NCBI GenBank assembly: GCA_021613335.1
Contig: JAJTWR010000293.1
Location: 352,001 to 416,000, forward strand
Direction of reading: 5' to 3'
Source: Whitmania pigra
Lineage: Eukaryota > Annelida > Clitellata > Hirudinida > Haemopidae
DNA: 64,000 bases
Under the pieces are notes generated by a model, which saw only the letters and a program-made list of their open reading frames with translations, was not told where the DNA came from and did not search any database. The position numbers were made by a program, and so were the translations under genes. Positions 15,001-30,620 of the stretch are shown in pieces. How positions within the stretch are numbered: position 1 is the stretch's first letter; each line of letters starts with the position of its first letter.

Positions 15001-15424
15001 TGGTGGAAGTCTTTCCTGTTCCAGGAGGACCATAGAAAAGAAGATTTGGAAACTATTTTCAAGACAATTAAAGTTTAAATAAAATAAGGATCTGCAAATA
15101 ATAGCACATGTCGTTTAATGATCAATTCAAAGCAAAACCAATTACGATCATACATCTTGGTTAACAAATGACTTCTTAAGAACAGCTACGACTTCATCTT
15201 GATGAGCTACATCGTCTATGCCTTTAGGGCGACTGTAAAATATCCAATACTCTCCTTTAGCCAACAATTATCAATGAAAATCTAAGCACTAAACATTCCT
15301 CATAGACTATAAATCTGTTTGCACACGAATCAGTCTTAAATGCAGAAATTATTTAGAAATATAAGCAACATAATAATTACTATTTTTCAACCCAAGGTTT
15401 TGAGTGGCCTGATGATGGCTTCAT
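12004..15424 (-). CDS. RFC4: Replication factor C subunit 4, complete (10 exons, 334 aa)
   Basis: This is an AAA+ clamp-loader subunit (p37) that helps load PCNA on primed DNA during replication and repair. Exons in transcript order are 15424-15381, 15232-15154, 15052-14973, 14804-14688, 14293-14224, 13714-13520, 13309-13184, 12798-12718, 12396-12280 and 12099-12004. They sum to 335 codons including stop, with all phases consistent. The protein starts [18 protein letters not shown]. It has Walker A GPPGTGKT (residues 49-56), Walker B ILDEAD (118-123) and the RFC arginine-finger box SRC (162-164), inside a block starting [16 protein letters not shown] that marks RFC4. The C-terminal collar ends [14 protein letters not shown]. 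It is about 30 residues shorter at the N-terminus than human RFC4. The donor of exon 4 is GTTGGT. The gene lies downstream of NAMPT on the same strand, about 1.4 kb apart. Confidence 0.95.
13725..13870. repeat. ~63-bp tandem repeat in an RFC4 intron
   Basis: About two and a half copies of a unit built from GGATAAAGAATATATATGG and GGAAAAAAATATATTTAGA, alternating with ATATATGATAAT. It sits just upstream (in transcript terms) of the exon starting at 13714 and does not overlap coding sequence. Confidence 0.75.
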
Positions 15425-16836
15425 TTGTTGAAAACGGAAAGTTTTTACGACAAATCACAACAAAAATACCGCGCGACAATGATTACTGATATCAGATCAC
15501 CAGAAATTAGGCTCACTTATATTTCATAAAACAAAATTTTATTCAGCTATTTTAAAATAATATAAATAATTTTGTAGTCTTTGCTTTTATAAAAAAATTA
15601 AATTGATTTATCTCCAAAGTTTCGAGGACGTTCTTGCCTGAACTTCTCAACAAAATGCGGTGCAGTTTTACATAGGTTTTTTTTAGCTTCGAGTTATAAG
15701 CACAGAAGTGCTATTCTGAACTCAAGGTAAATCTTATTTTAGAAAAGGTAACCAAAAAGTCTAGTCTTAAGAACATATGTACCTCGAGATACTTTAAGTC
15801 GTAATGTTTTCCCTATTCTCACAATCACAATGCCGTAACCTGAAAACAAGGCTTGGAAAATATTATTCTGTGAATTTAGAAACATGTTTCCATTACTGTT
15901 ATTTAACATTCATGTTTAGAAGACATTGACAACAAAGATATTTAGAATTTTGTCTAACGCAATTCGTTTCTTGATTTCGCAATTGCAGTTTTTGCTAAGA
16001 CATATTCAAACACATCTGCAGCATTCTAGGCAGAGGGGGAATGCCCACAAAAATTTGGAGGTCCTGCCCGAGCGTTAAACTACAATCAATTTTGTGCTTT
16101 CTCATCGACAAATTGACATAATAAGGATCTCGCAAGCCTCTCCAGGGTTCCTAACCCCAGCTACATCATGCAACAACTTCTATTATCTCTAAGAAATTAA
16201 AAGCAAATATTGCAAATTTGGTTAGATGAAACCAATCTCTTTCAATTACATGACTATATGACGCTATTGAAATGCCCTGCTTCGTGTACGTACATAATGC
16301 GTCGTGTTCCTCAACATAATATGCATTTTTAGAATGAATATAAATTAAATTAAATATCTATCGAACAACTCTGAAGAACTGACTGCACCTTGTAATTACA
16401 AAGCATTGCATCATTGCACAGTAACCTGTTATCAGACAACAGCTTAATCTAGGGCACTTTCAAAAATTTAACCAAAATGTGGTTTGATGAAACCAAAAAA
16501 AAAAGAGAACAAAATGCTTGAAAATTACATCTCCTAATGAGTTCCCTTTTCTAAGATAAATGAAAAGTTTGAAGCTGGAAAATAAAATACCTAAGTACCC
16601 CAAATAAATTTTGAAAAAGTCGGATAAAACTTTGCACATTGAACAAAACGAAAAACATTAATAACTTGAAGCTTAAAAACGAATGTAGAAACGGTGGATT
16701 TGCTAAATAACTCGCCTGAAGATTAAAGTTTCATTCCGCAAAAAAAAAAAAGGTACAAAAAACTGTAGAGGTAAGAAACCAACGTAAAATTAACACGAAA
16801 ATGAATTGGCTTTTTGACTGCCACTATTTGAGGAGT
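15425..16836. other. Intergenic region: RFC4 promoter side and NAMPT 3' side
   Basis: AT-rich sequence between the NAMPT stop and the RFC4 start, both read on the minus strand. A slightly GC-richer patch near 16020-16160 looks like a fragment of a dispersed repeat but has no clear ends. No coding frame of interest is seen. Confidence 0.45.
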
Positions 16837-21007
<4,171 letters not shown>

Positions 21008-21481
21008 AATTACCTGAATCAAAAGATTATTGTAAGTATCGTTGAAATCTTTAAGCAATCTCTTTAATGCCAATCAGAATAAAATCAGCCAACATCTGAG
21101 TATGTTCTAGAAAAGACTGGTTATAAAGGCGAAAGATCGAAATTTCCTAGAGTCCCGGTTTCACTTTTGGCTTCTGATCACAGGCAGTCGACCCGACCCA
21201 GATACTGTCGGAAATTCTATATAAACAGCGCATAGAAATTCTAAAAAGTTTTAACATAATTCCGATAATTTTGGTTCTCGAAAATTCTTTCTTACGGAGA
21301 AGCGGCATCAAAACATTTGCAATCTACCTCGATTTGCACTTTTAACGATGCTTAATGAGCGGTAATAATCGTAGGTAGATTATGCAAATGATTCACCTTT
21401 AATTCCGCTAAATTCTAGGCTACCTCCTACACCAATAAGGACTTCGGAATTGCCCGGCATTAGGAATGTAACATGACAATC
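21008..21481. other. NAMPT upstream flank
   Basis: This stretch runs from the first NAMPT coding exon to the target duplication of the large inverted-repeat transposon. It should contain the NAMPT promoter and any 5' UTR exon. It is somewhat richer in GC than its surroundings. No coding frame or confident core-promoter motif was found. Confidence 0.45.
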
Positions 21482-21993
21482 AGATAAACTACTGGAGTAA
21501 TACTGGAGTAATCGCAGTTTAATATCTATACAGACATTCCTTAGTAAACAAAGATAAACCACGCCCCCCTATTATAATAATAAATTATGTATATGTTGAA
21601 ATAAAACAAAACAAATTATTTCAACACAAAACGTTGTTTAATTATTAAAAAATTAGTGAAAATGTATAATATATATGTATTTAGAATATCTGTGTCACTT
21701 AAGATAGTTACACAGAATGAATGTCGCTTTTGTTAAATATTCAAAATGCTATTCCAAAATTAAATTTAATATACTTTTAACCGTACATATATAAATATTA
21801 TAATTTAACAAAATTGATTTAAATTATAAATATATTTTATATGCTCACAATATCAATATGTACTCGGAGAGCTATAAAGGGATTTTTAACCGGGCTAATT
21901 AATGAACATTAACAAAAGACACATAACACACAAAAACAGGTTATTTAAACTACACATATAAATGATGCAAGTGTTGAAATAATATTGAGCGTC

Positions 21994-22340
21994 TATAGCC
22001 CATCAATATCCATATTGAGAGCTAAAAATAGATTCTGAATATCAAGACTCTTTAAGCCATACAGATAATGAGGCTAGTGTAATATTAATATTATAATGAG
22101 CGGTCCTTTTCCATAGCCAACCAATATCCATATTGAGAGCTAAAAATAGATTCTGAATATCAAGACTCTTTAAGCCATATAGATAATGAGGCTAGCTTGT
22201 CAAGCGTTGAACCAATATTATAATGAGTGCCTCTTTCCTATAGCCAACCAATATCCATATTGAGAGCTATAAATAGATTTTGAATATCAAGACTCTTTAC
22301 GCTATACAGATAATGTGGCTAATGTTGAATTAATATTACA
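21994..22340. repeat. Three ~118-bp tandem units at the inner edge of the left inverted arm
   Basis: Units start near 21994, 22111 and 22229. Each contains CAATATCCATATTGAGAGCT, a stretch ending AATATCAAGACTCTTTA and CAGATAATG-GGCTA. One inverted copy of this unit is the inner end of the right arm (about 24928-25015). Subterminal tandem units of this kind are often transposase binding sites; that role is inferred here. Confidence 0.75.
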
Positions 22341-23989
22341 ATGAGCAGAGTTATGACGGCAGATCTCTATTGGGGCGCAGGGAAACACAAAATTTGAATT
22401 TGAGGACGCTTTTTTCATTGGGGGTCGTCAACAAAAGATGTCCGCAAAAAACCTTAACTTTAATTTTTAATTTGTGTCACATTACATAGAGGTTTACCCC
22501 CTCCCCCTTGAGCGTGGCATATTTTATGGACGGTCCCAAAATTATCAATAAAATTATATTTAAGAAATAAAAATAAAATCAATAAAAATATAAATTATTT
22601 CGTTTTTATTTCGCAAAAAGCAATTGCCCTCCCCTCTCACTATTCTTAGTATGCTTTTGAAGCCCCCCCACTTGCGAGCTTTTTTGAATGACCCCTTGTC
22701 CTAAGGTCTACTTACGATTAGACCAAGGTTTTATTTTTTAATGCATATATTCCGTGCTAAGAATTAAATCTATATCTTTAAATCTTTCTTGTCAGATCGA
22801 TTACGTTGAGCTTATCTAATCAATAAGCGATAGAGAGTATAGTGTGTTTAAAAGTGAACAATATTGAAATGAATATATTAGGGTAAAATTGCATTCAAAT
22901 CCTTTCAATAATACATTCTAAAGTACAAGTACTAAAATTAAATATCACCCATGACTTGGAGACAAACATGTCTGAAGTTGAATTTCTAACTACATATATT
23001 TAGCAAGATATTAATAAAAACGTGTTTAAAACAAACATTCATTTTCGTTTAAGAATCACTTTATAAAATTAAAAAAAAATTTATAAAAAATAGGTAATTA
23101 CAATCTAACTAACATTATAATCATAGAAAAAAACGTTTGAACTTTATATTAAGAAAGATATAATAAATGTTCTGCAGCACATACAAGTGCCTAAAATCTC
23201 GACTTCAACCAATTTTAGAGAACCCATTCTTTTAAGCATGTTAGAAAATGAAGTTTTCTTCCATAATCTGAAGTTTGACCTTCCAATTCAAATTAGTTTG
23301 AGAGATATTCACCATAAAGTAGTCAATCGAGAAACATGCACGACCTGAGATTCCAAATCTACTAGTGGGTAATGTAAATCTTAGTGACATTTTTCATAAT
23401 CTGGTGTATAATAAAAATAATAAAATTTTTAAAACATAACGTAGAATAATAGAATCTAATAAAACATTAATTATTAATTACTAATTATTATTTTTTTTTA
23501 TTAATTCTAATAAATACCGAAATAACTGGGTTATTATTGGTTAAAAGCTAAATTTCAACATTTTATATAGTTTATTGTATACATTATTTTTAACATAAAA
23601 GACTTTAAAACAAGAAAAGCTTTCCGTGACAGCAAACCTACTTTTTCCAAGATTTCTTTGAAATGCGTTTATTCGTTCCGCATAATTAAAAAGGAATCGT
23701 AGCCTAAACTCAAAATCGTTAGTTGATGCAATTTATTATTATTAACTATAAAACAAAAAATTATTAAAACGATGTAAATAATAACTAGTATTATTCAACC
23801 GACAAAAAAAATATCAGCCTTGAACAACCTATTCATTAAAGGAGGTATGGTCAAAGCAATTAAATGACTAGTTGATGAATGACAGATCAAATCAGAAAGA
23901 AATGAACACATCCATACTTGTGGATGATGTTACTCATTATTACTGTTATTTTCATTACTATTGGAATTTGCAACAACACATCCTAGTCA

Positions 23990-24180
23990 TTTCAGCTTTT
24001 TTAGCGGACAAACCCTCGCACAATCTGAGGAGACCTTTATTTGCTTCTAGCCAAAAGTCACGAGGCCAAACCCTCATAAATCATGACAAGATGATGTTTT
24101 TTCCATCTAGTCTAAAGTCGGGGGACAACGTCCCTGGTCCTAGTCATCTCCAAAATGACGTCATTAGACATTTTAAATGG
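23990..24180 (+). repeat. Dispersed repeat, copy 1
   Basis: About 190 bp, with CAGCTTTT at its start, GACAAACCCTCGCA-AA near its start, TTTGCTTCTA-CCAAAA in the middle and AAATGACGTC near its end. It recurs in the same orientation at 27898-28080 with clear divergence. It overlaps a 116-codon open frame (23872-24222) that I regard as chance. The repeat is probably a short non-autonomous element, class unknown. This copy is nested inside the 4.0-kb transposon. Confidence 0.55.
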
Positions 24181-26423
24181 TTTCATATAAAAAACCACTT
24201 ACAAAGAGCCATGTTAGAGTAACCAAATAACAAGTTGTCGGAGCAGTTGTAGCGAGAGCCAATCAGCATGCAGCGCTCATATTTATTTATTTGATGAAAG
24301 TCCATTGCATAACTAAGAGCTTATAAAAACAATGTCTGCTTATAACTTTATACAAAGGATTTTATATATACGTGGAAAGTTATCATCGGTATATTGCAGG
24401 AGGCGTCTATAAAAGACGTCCGTAAAAATTGCAGATTTTGTCTCCCATCGCCTTCCTCCGCAAACGTCCGCTATTTTACGGACGACGGCATTTTTTGCCA
24501 ACCCAAACGTTTCCTAAGAACTTACTTCAATGAATAAGCAATTATTTTTGTTTCAAGAATCCAATTGTTGCAGTTCAATAAAATTTGTAACCAATAATGT
24601 AATTTTTATTTGTCTTTTGTTGATTCACCGAAGATTTTTGTATTGTTTTTAGTTGTTTGAATTCGTTTATTTAAAAATTCTGAACAAGAAACAAAAAAAA
24701 TATACGTTGTAGCCCAAGGGATATAATTCCTGTCAAAATGATTAGTATAGTAACAACACAACCCTGCTGTCAAGTTTGTAGCATAAAAACAAAACGAATT
24801 TGAATCAAAGCTGGTAAGCGCAAATAACTTGAAAAATAAGTGTCTGATGACAAATAGATTAGTATTGTGAGAAAGATAAATTAAATTTCTTCAGAAGTAA
24901 ACCTCAGACTTACAATATTGGTTCAAGCTAGCCTCATTATCTGTATAGCGTAAAGAGTCTTGATATTCAGAATCTATTTTTAGCTCTCAATATGGATATT
25001 GGTGGGCTATAGACGCTCAATATTATTTCAACACTTGCATCATTTATATGTGTAGTTTAAATAACCTGTTTTTGTGTGTTATTTGTTTTTTGTTAATGTT
25101 CATTAATTAGCCCGGTTAAAAATCCCTTTATAGCTCTCCGAGTACATATTGATATTGTGAGCATATAAAATATATTATAATTTAAAACAATTTTGTCAAA
25201 TTAAAATATTTATATATGTACGGTTAAAAGTAAATTAAATTAATTTTGGAATAGCATTTTAAATATTTAACAAAAGCGACATTCATTATGTGTAACTATC
25301 TTAAGTGACACAGATATTCTAAATACATATATATTATAAATTTTCACTAATTTTTTAATAATTAAACAACGTTTTGTGTTGAAATAATTTGTTTTGTTTT
25401 ATTTCAACATATACATAATTTATTATTATAATAGGGGGCGTGGTTTATCTTTGTTTACTAAGGAATGTCTGTATAGATATTAAACTGCGATTACTCCAGT
25501 AGATAAACTTATTGCCTCGAGTGCGTTTAGATATTCATGAAATAATCTTTTAAATGTGTAATTTATATTTTAATTATGATTGCAAATAAATAATTATCTA
25601 ATTTGAATAAACACTTCAAATAACTTCGGCTAAACTTGCTTGCGTTTTAGTGATCTATTTTGAAATGAACGTATTTATACATTTAAAATAGCTTAATTAC
25701 CACTTGTAGGCATAAACATTATGTTTAATGCGTTGTAACTATTTCTAATAGTTATTAATTATAGTTACTGTTTTCAATATTCTTTTCGACGATATTAAAC
25801 CTGGAAACCACCGAAAATTTCTGGCCCCATGTAGCCACGGACCTCGATGTTATGTCAAATTGGCAATGGAAAAGCAAAACAAAAGATTACTTTCATAAAA
25901 TTTTTGCTGAGCCCCCCCTGCGCACTTCCCCACAGCGACTTTTGGTATTAAACTCTAACCCTATCTCGAGAGACTGGAGATCTCTAAGAACTGACAAAAG
26001 TGGCCGCGTTATTAAATTTTACTGGTTTATGATTTTTGAAAAATTATCTGCTTCAATATTTTAATGTAATTAATGTAAATAATTCTAATATGACCTTCAA
26101 AACATATGTTTGGCTTTAAGGATATTCAATTTCTAAAATCTCGGTAATTTCATGTGTTTATGGTCATTGAAGATGATAATAAAATTTTTCATACACAACG
26201 TAATTCAGTCCTATTCAAGATCAACTCGATGCTTTTTAGTTTTTCTTTTGTGGATTAATTAATCCATACTAATTGATCAATTAATTCTTTAATCGTTTGA
26301 TCGGTATTGGTTCAATTTATTTTAAATTTAATAGTCTTTTTTTGTTACTTGCTTTCACCCCACATAATCACTGTTATTTAGTTAGAACGTGAGCAACAGT
26401 TGCTTTCACTAAATTCCGAGAAC

Positions 26424-27679
26424 CTCAGAACTAGACCTCCTAGCCGCCGCCATTTAGCCAAATCCGCCGAACATTTCAATTACGCCAAAAATCCGCCGAA
26501 ACTTTTTCGGCTAGCCTAAATCACCGCCATAAAGTGCGATTCGATCCAGCCGCCGAATTATTTCACAGCGCCAAATAAATTCAAATTTAATTTACAAATT
26601 TGTTCGCAGCCTACATTGTCTGTAGTTCCAATGATGAAAATGAAAATAAAAAAGCTATGTATTGCCTCACCAACAGATGATCCCAAGATTAAAGCAATTT
26701 TATCATCAGGTTTGGCAAAGGTAGACCATAGATTTCCCGAATCGGAACAAAGCAAGCTTCATCAATTACTAGACCCTCAAGCTAAGACTCTCATACCCAG
26801 AACAGATGCAACTATTATACTTGAAAATGCCATTAAAGATGCAGTTGAGAGAAATTTTATTACTGTTCCTGAAACAATGAGACAAACAAGAGAAGCAAAT
26901 ACACATAACAGCGAGAATGAGGGGCCTGAAGAAAAAAAGAGACGACTAAGATTGGAGCTATTAAACGAATTTTGTTCAGAGATGCCACAAAGTACTCACC
27001 AAGGGAATGATTTGAATTCTTTGGTTAGTATAGAAATCTTGTTAATAGTATTTGAGCAAGAATATGAAAAATATTATATATAAAATATATAAACATAATA
27101 AAAATGCACTTGCCATAAATTATTATCAAATAATTATTTGTGTGTTAAAATGTAAAAATTGCTGTTAATATTCTGTATCGCAGGTAGCAGTAGAAGTCGC
27201 AAGCTACTTGACATCAAAGAGCTGTGATAATGGCAAGGAAGTATTGACCTTTTGGAAGAAAGCAGTGGTTTCTTTCCCACTTTTATCACAATTGGCCAAA
27301 TTGCAATTACCAGCATCAGCAACATCAGTTCCAGTGGAATGCATGTTTTCGACTACTGGCATGGTTGCTAACAGCAAGCGATCTAGTTTGTCTGCAGAAA
27401 GATTGCACCGTGTTTTTTATTCATTTAAACATTTATTCATGACAATTTTGACATTATAGTGCAATAATTTTCTATTATTAATGTTACTGAAAAAACCCTT
27501 AGTTGATAAACTTGTTTTGTTCATTTTTTAAAACTCAGCCACATTTTAGCCGAATTATTCCTATTTTCAGCCGGAATTTTTAATAATCACGTGAATTCGG
27601 CTAAGCTGGATATCAGCCAGATTTTTTGCTCAGCCAGCCATAGTTTAAAATAAATTCGGCTAGGGGGTCTACTCAGAAC
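26424..27679 (+). mobile_element. 1.24-kb hAT transposon with 8-bp target duplication
   Basis: The element spans 26432-27671. The 8-bp duplication CTCAGAAC flanks it exactly (26424-26431 and 27672-27679). The ends are inverted repeats: TAGACCTCCTAGCCG on the left, TAGACCCCCTAGCCG read inward from the right. GC-rich CCGCC/GCCGAA motifs recur just inside both ends. Inside is a short spliced reading frame encoding a hAT C-terminal dimerisation domain (next entry). The catalytic core is missing, so this is a deletion derivative that could move only with a helper transposase. It lies inside the repeated unit and is absent from the second copy of that unit. Confidence 0.9.
26616..27459 (+). CDS. 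hAT transposase remnant, C-terminal dimerisation region (2 exons, 227 aa)
   Basis: Two frames join in phase if an intron from the GTTAGT at 27024 to the CAG at 27183 is removed (exons 26616-27023 and 27184-27459). The second exon is a textbook hAT dimerisation domain. It has VASYLTSK, FWKKA, FPLLSQLAKLQL and then PASATSVPVECMFSTTG, followed by NSKRSSLSAERLHRVFYS. The first exon (KIKKLCIASPTDDPKIKAI, later EEKKRRLRLELLNEF) is the linker region before it. There is no zinc-finger BED domain and no DDE core. The frame is intact despite the loss of the catalytic part. It could encode a short protein that binds full transposase, or it may simply be young. Confidence 0.7.
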
Positions 27680-27897
27680 CATCCGGCCTCACAAGAGGAA
27701 GGTGCCTCCGGCGCGCCGCACCGGGGCCTAGAAAAAATTGCCGACTGAATCATCTAGACATGACTAGTGGTGGAAAGGGGGCCCAAAAAAGTCTCTCGGA
27801 GGCCTTGCCACACAATATAGTATTAGCAGTGTTGTTCAGTAATTTATTACCCTGACCACCCATAAATTCTGGGCTTAGGCATATAATGTTACAAAAA

Positions 27898-28080
27898 TTT
27901 CAGCTTTTCCAAGGAGGAAGACAAACCCTCGCAAAACTTGGGATGATCTCTTTTTTGCTTCTAACCAAAATTCAAAAGGCAAACCTTCACAAAACATTAG
28001 ATGACCTTTTTGAGGTTAGTCTAAACGTTGCCGTTGCCCCCTGCCCCACCAAATGACGTCCCTGTCCTAAACATCTTACA
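27898..28080 (+). repeat. Dispersed repeat, copy 2
   Basis: It matches 23990-24180 in the same orientation (GACAAACCCTCGCA-AA, TTTTGCTTCTAACCAAAA, AAATGACGTC near the end). It lies in sequence that locus 1 has in excess over locus 2, between the hAT element and the next shared block. Confidence 0.55.
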
Positions 28081-28639
28081 TTTTCCGGAGTGGCCACCAG
28101 TCAAGTGGGTGTCCCTGTCGACTACATCCCTACTCTAAGCAACATCGCTAACTTCAACCATTATTATGGTTCATCGACTAAAGAGCATCGATGGCCTTAG
28201 AATGTCGAAACCTCATAATGCAAACTGATCGATATTTTCTGCATAGCGAAAATGTTGATGAGACATATTATACTTTGAAAATTACGTTAATCGGTTGCGA
28301 ACATAAATCGCATTAAAATTGTAAAATGGAGATGCATGTTGATGAGCTGTTACAGTTCTGGGATGGCATAATTGCGACTACCCTCGACATCGCTGTAAAT
28401 TTGAATAATGTTGGGAAACAAGTGTTTGGTGAAGATCTTATCGAACATTTCTGCCACATTGCATAATAACATTTTATTAGCCAGCTGCGCCCGACTCATT
28501 CAAATCAATCAGAGTGCACATGCCGCCAGTTTCGATACAATAATTTTTAAAACGCAATTGCAGTTACATGTAAGAAAAATAAAAATAAAATATACAAAAA
28601 ATTAAAATCCAAATATTAATAGACTTTGTAAATAAATTA

Positions 28640-28659
28640 GTATTATTATTATTTTTTTG

Positions 28660-28698
<39 letters not shown>

Positions 28699-28712
28699 TA
28701 TTATTATTATTA

Positions 28713-28746
<34 letters not shown>

Positions 28747-28760
28747 TATTATTATTATTA

Positions 28761-28804
<44 letters not shown>
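28640..28804. repeat. (TTA)n microsatellite, locus 1
   Basis: About 165 bp of TTA/ATT triplets with a few TATTA interruptions. The paralogous array in locus 2 (51165-51528) is more than twice as long. Confidence 0.9.
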
Positions 28805-28805
<1 letters not shown>

Positions 28806-28894
28806 CTGAACTGAGTTTATGATTTTCAGTGTGGTTTAGCTATTCACATTGTAGATCTTTACAAAAGCTTTTGTAAACTCATACTCAAGCAGGC

Positions 28895-30483
28895 ATGATT
28901 AGGATGATGAAATTGAGATCTTATTATATTAAGATAATTTTTACTGTAATGATTTTCCTGAGTTTATTAAAAGTATTTCAAGTTTTTCATCTGGAATGTA
29001 AGAGCCTCCTTTCTGCCACTTTGGATTATGACGTGTGTTCTGATCATTCTGACCTAATTTTGGGCGTGCCAAACACTCTGATGAAAATTGAGAACTGTTC
29101 TTATTGCCAGAAAATAACTTGCAGAGACCTTCTATTCAGCGAGCCAGAGCAGAACAAATCGTTGTACATAAAAGCCACGGAATTGATGTCTCGGTACGCC
29201 GATAATTTTAACCAGCCTCGGAGAAATAAAACTTTGGAGATGATTGGAAAAAACTGCGAGGAGTTTAAAAAATGGAGAGGATACGACTTATCTACCGTCT
29301 CTCAAGAAGAAATGGATAAAGGTGAACCATTCCCTATAGCCTTCAACATCCTTGGCCATGAAGGTTTTGAGCAAACTGAGAGACTGCTGAGGGCCATTTA
29401 TCGACCACAAAACTCTTACTGTTTTCATATCGACAAAAAATCTACACAAATGGTCAGCGACATAAAGCTTCTTAGTAGCTGCTTTAACAATGTCTTTTTA
29501 GCCTCCAAACTCGAGTACATCATTTACGCCGGCTTCTCACGTCTTCAGGCAGACTTGAATTGCATGAAAGATCATATGAAGCGTAAGGAAAAGTGGAGAT
29601 ATCTTGTCAACACCGCCTCTACCGGATTTCCTCTGAAATCCAACAAGGAGCTGGTCCAGATATTGAAAATCTTGAACGGTTCAAATCTCATCGTCACAAT
29701 TCCAACACAGAATAAAAGCTATCTGACATCCAGATACAAATACGTTCACGAGGTTCGTGACGGAGAGTTGTTTGCGACCAGGATCTTACATTCCCCACCT
29801 CCATACAACCTTACCATCGTCAAAGGAAGCGCTTATGGCATATTCAGTCGCCCTTTCATAAATTTCATCCTCACAGACTACCGGGCTCAGGGTTTTCTAA
29901 AGTGGACTGAAAAAACTTATTCTCCCGATGAGTTGTTTTGGAATACGCTCCACCATACTTATTCAAATCCCCACATTGATGCACCGGGTGGCTTAAAGAG
30001 TTCGTCCATTTGAGTTTGAATATTTTTTTATAAAAATATTTCTTACTATTTGCCGTAAGTTTAATTTGTTTTAAAAACTTAATGAATTAAATGAATTGAG
30101 TGGAATTGCACTCTACGCAAAGATTGCGCTTAAGTATGAAATATTAGCATAATTTTATATATGCTTAAACTAATATTAATGCTTAAAAAAAGACATATAG
30201 TCATATATGATTGTGTTATTCTTTAGAAAATGTTACTCAGAAGGTCGGCTTTCAAGTAAATTGGGCTGGTGAAGATATTTGCCGAGGCCATTTCGTTAGA
30301 GGGGTCTGCGTGTTTGGCATCGGGGACCTTCCAATGCTCAGGAAAAGTCCTCGCCTTTTTCTGAACAAATTCAACCAGAGCTTTCATCCTCTTGCCTTGG
30401 AGTGCACGGAAAATTATCTCAAATATCGACGTATTTGCCCGGCAAAGTTAAATGTTACGTTTTATGAGAGTTTAAATAATTAG
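28895..30483 (+). CDS. Core-2 type beta-1,6-N-acetylglucosaminyltransferase (2 exons, 449 aa)
   Basis: This is a Golgi type II membrane enzyme of the GCNT/C2GnT family (GT14), which adds GlcNAc in beta-1,6 linkage to O-glycan cores. Exons are 28895-29987 and 30227-30483, joined at phase 1 (codon GAA); total 450 codons. A membrane anchor lies at about residues 11-28 (IIFTVMIFLSLLKVF). The catalytic part carries the family blocks ERLLRAIYRPQNSYCFHID, NTASTGFPLKSNKELVQIL and VKGSAYGIFSRPF. It also has SPDELFWNTL, and in exon 2 HFVRGVCVFGIGDLPML with the terminal LFLNKF. Several N-glycosylation sequons and the many cysteines fit a lumenal enzyme. The acceptor donates two bases, so the frame running back from exon 2 to an ATG at 30211 is not a start. 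It lies inside a repeated unit of which another copy lacks the gene. Confidence 0.9.
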
Positions 30484-30504
30484 CTGCCTTATTAATAAGC
30501 CTTC

Positions 30505-30620
30505 TCCGTCAGCAAGGGACGATTGACGTGAAGTTTTGTTGCTCTCGAATTTGTAAACCATTGAAGTACTGCATCGTCGACATCTTTGCGCTCAGCCATT
30601 CTAAGTTTTTTTTCTTGCTG
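30505..30620 (-). pseudogene. pogo/Tigger-like (CENP-B helix-turn-helix) transposase fragment
   Basis: On the minus strand the stretch encodes LRMAERKDVDDAVLQWFTNS, followed by RATKLHVNRPLL. This has the pattern of the second CENP-B-type DNA-binding domain of Tigger/pogo transposases (E--L--WF---R----P-SGPLL). No catalytic core follows: in that direction the sequence runs into the 3' end of the GlcNAc-transferase gene. A near-identical but shorter fragment is in locus 2 (about 52125-52067). Assignment is by pattern and remembered sequence, not search. Confidence 0.5.

Larger units (their letters stand above)
21482..25509. mobile_element. 4.0-kb DNA transposon with ~575-bp terminal inverted repeats and 9-bp target duplication (Mutator-like, non-autonomous)
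   Basis: The element spans 21491-25500. The 9-bp direct repeat AGATAAACT lies immediately outside both ends (21482-21490 and 25501-25509). The left arm 21491-22077 is an inverted copy of 24928-25500, nearly identical over about 575 bp. Both arms run inward from ACTGGAGTAATCGCAGTTTA. The left end carries an extra 11-bp copy of the outermost ACTGGAGTAAT. The inside (22078-24927) holds no transposase I can recognise. A 9-bp target duplication with long inverted ends is the pattern of Mutator-like elements, so this is classed as a non-autonomous MULE-like or foldback element by structure only. It sits about 0.5 kb upstream of NAMPT. Confidence 0.85.

Noticed and set aside
23872..24222. 116-codon frame inside the 4.0-kb transposon, considered as a transposase
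   Set aside because: It overlaps a dispersed repeat found again at 27.9 kb in which the frame is not kept, and it has no DDE or zinc-finger motif.
30211..30483. Separate 90-codon gene starting at ATG 30211
   Set aside because: The frame runs back through the acceptor at 30226; the peptide is the C-terminal exon of the GlcNAc-transferase, joined in phase to 29987.
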